Source: Symbiodinium natans
Lineage: Eukaryota; Sar; Dinophyceae; Suessiales; Symbiodiniaceae
Length of the DNA: 64,000 nucleotides
Direction: 5' to 3'
NCBI GenBank assembly: GCA_905221605.1
Contig: CAJNDS010001269.1
Location: 124,001-188,000 of the forward strand
Position numbers and translations under genes: made by a program. Under the pieces are notes generated by a model. The model had not been told where the DNA came from, did no database searches, and worked only from the letters and a program-made list of their open reading frames with translations. Below, piece by piece: positions 61,320 through 64,000 of this stretch; position 1 is the stretch's first letter; each line of letters starts with the position of its first letter.

Positions 61320-64000
61320 CTGGGTTTAGCGTTGAGGGTTTAGGGTTTAGGGCTGGGGGGTTTCGGGTTGAGCGTTGATAAGCTTCGGTAACATGAGTGA
61401 GATTCTAACCCCCAACCCCTACGCCGCAAACATGAACTTTCTCATCCAGCCAGGCATGTTTCTACCACAGCCCCTGCTTTTCATCACAAGGCTGAACAAA
61501 ACCAAACATTCCAACATTGCGAAATTTCGGGCCCAGGCCGTCAGGGGTTTGCTGGCTTCGCCGAATCTCGTCTGCTTGACGGTCTACCCTACTTTTGACC
61601 CAAGATAGACCTACCCAGGCACCTTCAAGTATGCCTTCAGAACCCTACATAAACCCTAGACCGTGAATTTGGCCTAAACCCTAAACCCTAAACCCTAAAC
61701 CCTAAACCCTAAACCCTAAACCCTAAACTCTAAACCCTAAACTCTGAAGTTGGAAACAGCAGGCTGCGCAGCTTGGGCCCCTGTTAGCGTTAGGCCGGAG
61801 GCCGCGCGGCAGGAGGGTCGCCAGCTTGTTTCTAGAGAACCCGAAAGTAACCTAAATAGGATTTGGAGGTTTAGGGTTTAGGGTTTAGGGTCTATTCGGG
61901 TTTGGGGTTTGAAGAAGTTATTGGAGGTTTGCCAACTTCAACCCGACTGTGTGCAAGCAGCAGGCGAGAAAGGAGTGGGTGCGATCCTCGAAGGTGCGGC
62001 CATACCTTACATCAGCCGTGCTCCCATCTTGCCATGCTTGCGGGTTTGGTGGTTCACTCAAACAGTCGAAAGCCCCCTAAAGCCTAAACTCTAAACCCTG
62101 AACCCTAAACCTTAAACCCTAACCCCTAAACCCTACATTCCCACCATCTGAAGGCACAAAGAATCGCATTGAAAGTGCAGTAAACCGCCTTGAAAGAGTG
62201 CAGTTGCAGGCGACCGAGCGCTGTTTTCACAGTCACCTTGATGCCACTGCTGCGGAGTCTTGAAGGCTACGGCAAGGTCCTGGGGGTTATGATTCTTAAC
62301 TTTTGACAAGGCAAGACAACATATATAAGTACTCTTGAAGGCTATAGCTTTCAAGAGTACTTTACGGCAAGGTTCTAGCAAAGCAACATAGAAACTAGAA
62401 GCACTCTATTTCCCCAAACCACCGCCCCGCCTCCAACCCCTTATCATGCTTGCGTCTACGAGGTTGAGGGTTCAAAGTATCTTTTACCACGCTAGCAGGT
62501 TTTGTGGTTTGGGTTGCAGGCAGAAGCTGTGGTTTCCTCAACCCCCCCCCCCCCCGGCCCCAAAAAAAAAACAAATAAAAAAAACAGAGCAAAGCTGCTG
62601 GTTCGTGTTCACCTGTAGCTGTAGAAGGCCTCGGCTCATCATACCGACCAAGGAGGTTTGTTGCAAGGATGGCAGCTTATGAAGAGCTTGATCCCCCTCC
62701 CCCCCCCTGTTTCCTTGTGAAGTTCAAGAAACTTTGAACTGTCCTCCACGTGGAAACATTCCCAGAGGATAAATCTTTTGATGTGGTTTAGGGCTTAGGG
62801 TTTAGGGACCCGGAAGCCATTCTGAAGAGGTTTTGGGTGGACCCATCTGTATTCGAGCTACGCATATTGTGGACCCCCTGGGCTCGTCCCGAAAAGTCGT
62901 GGAATCCAAGTTGCGAGATTTCTCAGAACCATCTTCCAAGTTGAGCCAATCAGCTACCTCTGGATAGCGGGCACTTGCGGGTTCAGGGCCACAGTCAGGT
63001 TTAGGGGTTTTGGGGGGGTGTTGGGGTGTGGGTTTAAGGCTTGCAGGCTTTGAATACTTTGGGGTGTTGGGGTTTAAGGTTGGTATGTACGGGATTCCGG
63101 GCTGCGGTGCATTTGTTGTGTTTTGTCAATTTCTGGGGTGTAGGCAGGCTTTGGGTGTTGAAGGATCCCAGGCGCACTGTGGCGTACACAAGGTTCGAAG
63201 ATGGATGATGCTTTAACACGATAATTGGGGATCCTCGTTACGACTTAAGGTCTATTCAGTCCATTCCCTATAGTTGAGGGGTATTGGGCTCTCTGGGGGG
63301 GGGGCTCCCGTTGCGCAGGACGGCAGGAGTTTCGCACAGCTTCCTATAAAAATCCCGGAAACCCGAGACATAGAAACCCTCACACCTGATCGCCCTCAAC
63401 CGTCGACCCGCTTAATCTTCGAAGCCTCAAACAAGAGCCTCTACATCACAAGGGTTAGGTTTACCTAGTAGGCATAAGAGTACAATCAGCTTCAAATAGA
63501 AGATGCCCTAACTATTGAAACGCCTCTTTTTCATGTCAGGTACAAGGCTACTGTGTAAGCTCTATTCCATGTCCTAAGAAAAGCGAAAAGTACTGCCATT
63601 GTTTGGTGCATTTAAACATTCTAGGCTACATAGATCACCTCCAAGTAGATAGAGCCTTGAAGGCTTGCGACTCAGTTGCGGGATCTTGGGCCAGCGGAAT
63701 AGGAACAGTCGGGCGCCCTTTGAAGATACTGGCAGAGGGGCAGCGGATCTGGTCTAGTTACCTGGGGGCGCGCAGGTAGCCTCTGTTAAAAGGGAAGAAA
63801 ACCTTATTGTCATGTTTGCCCCTAACCCTAAACCCCAATCCCTAATCCCTAAACCCTAAACCCTAAACCCTAAACCGTGGGAGGGGTTTCGGGTTTCTGG
63901 GAGTTTGGGGCCCTCACACTTCGGGCGGCCAACATATTTTAACAGCAAGGCCTAAGCCCTAGACACTCTTGAAGCCCTCCAGGCTAACCCGGCGAGTCTT
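61320..64000. other. Upstream part of the DD3-3-like gene or intergenic
   Basis: Possible minus exons: 62140-62238 (KTALGRLQLHSFKAVYCTFN), 61758-61840 (KLATLLPRGLRPNANRGPSC) and 62810-62980 (ARYPEVADWLNLEDGSEKSR, with the plus strand also open). A 77-codon plus frame at 61375-61608 reads MNFLIQPGMFLPQPLLFITR. Arrays: CCCTAAA at 61674-61745 and 63825-63880. The right end is otherwise unique sequence. Confidence 0.35.

Noticed and set aside
1-64000. A real chromosome end or subtelomere
   Set aside because: Arrays are short, occur in both orientations throughout, and lie between in-order exons of single genes, so this is not a terminal telomere.
1-64000. A CRISPR-like array
   Set aside because: Repeats are 7-9 bases in direct tandem without unique spacers of constant size.

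Overview
This window reads as nuclear DNA of a dinoflagellate-type alveolate. Short exons (about 35-135 bp) of otherwise conserved proteins are scattered over long introns. Donors are GT, GC or GA, acceptors are mostly AG|G, and Arabidopsis-type telomere heptamers (CCCTAAA/TTTAGGG) occur at well over one hundred places. The class assignment is inference; no species call is possible. No rRNA, tRNA, CRISPR array or bacterial-style operon was seen.

Every recognised gene lies on the minus strand, so the window reads right to left. (1) About 61.3-53.6 kb, perhaps down to a membrane exon at 51.0 kb: a DD3-3-like secreted or membrane protein. (2) About 47.2-21.7 kb: an NADPH oxidase with ferric-reductase membrane segments, FAD-binding and NADPH-binding motifs. 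(3) About 21.1-13.6 kb: an acyl-CoA synthetase-like AMP-forming (ANL) enzyme with its motifs in order. (4) About 10.0-3.0 kb: an extended short-chain dehydrogenase (SDR, epimerase type). Several probable exons between 13.5 and 10.6 kb could link genes 3 and 4 into one multidomain protein. Eighteen introns could be fixed by reading frame plus family motifs; other exon ends are approximate.

The unusual part is the introns. Seventeen of the 18 fixed introns contain telomere-type heptamers and none of their flanking exons do. Around most exons the arrays point outward: CCCTAAA on the left, TTTAGGG on the right. Each intron transcript would thus tend to begin with UUUAGGG units and end with CCCUAAA units, able to pair with each other. 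In 14 of 18 fixed introns the donor dinucleotide equals the first two bases of the next exon (GT with GT, GC with GC, GA with GA), as expected if introns arose by insertion with a short target duplication. The introns also carry many families of 90-160 bp elements with terminal inverted repeats, resembling introners or MITEs.

The rest is simple sequence (purine, pyrimidine, ACAT, CAGACA and AT tracts, long G or C runs) and a few plus-strand ORFs inside introns whose status is unknown. Many open segments between fixed exons look coding by eye. Some of these fall inside fixed introns, so unlisted or low-confidence exon calls should be treated with caution.
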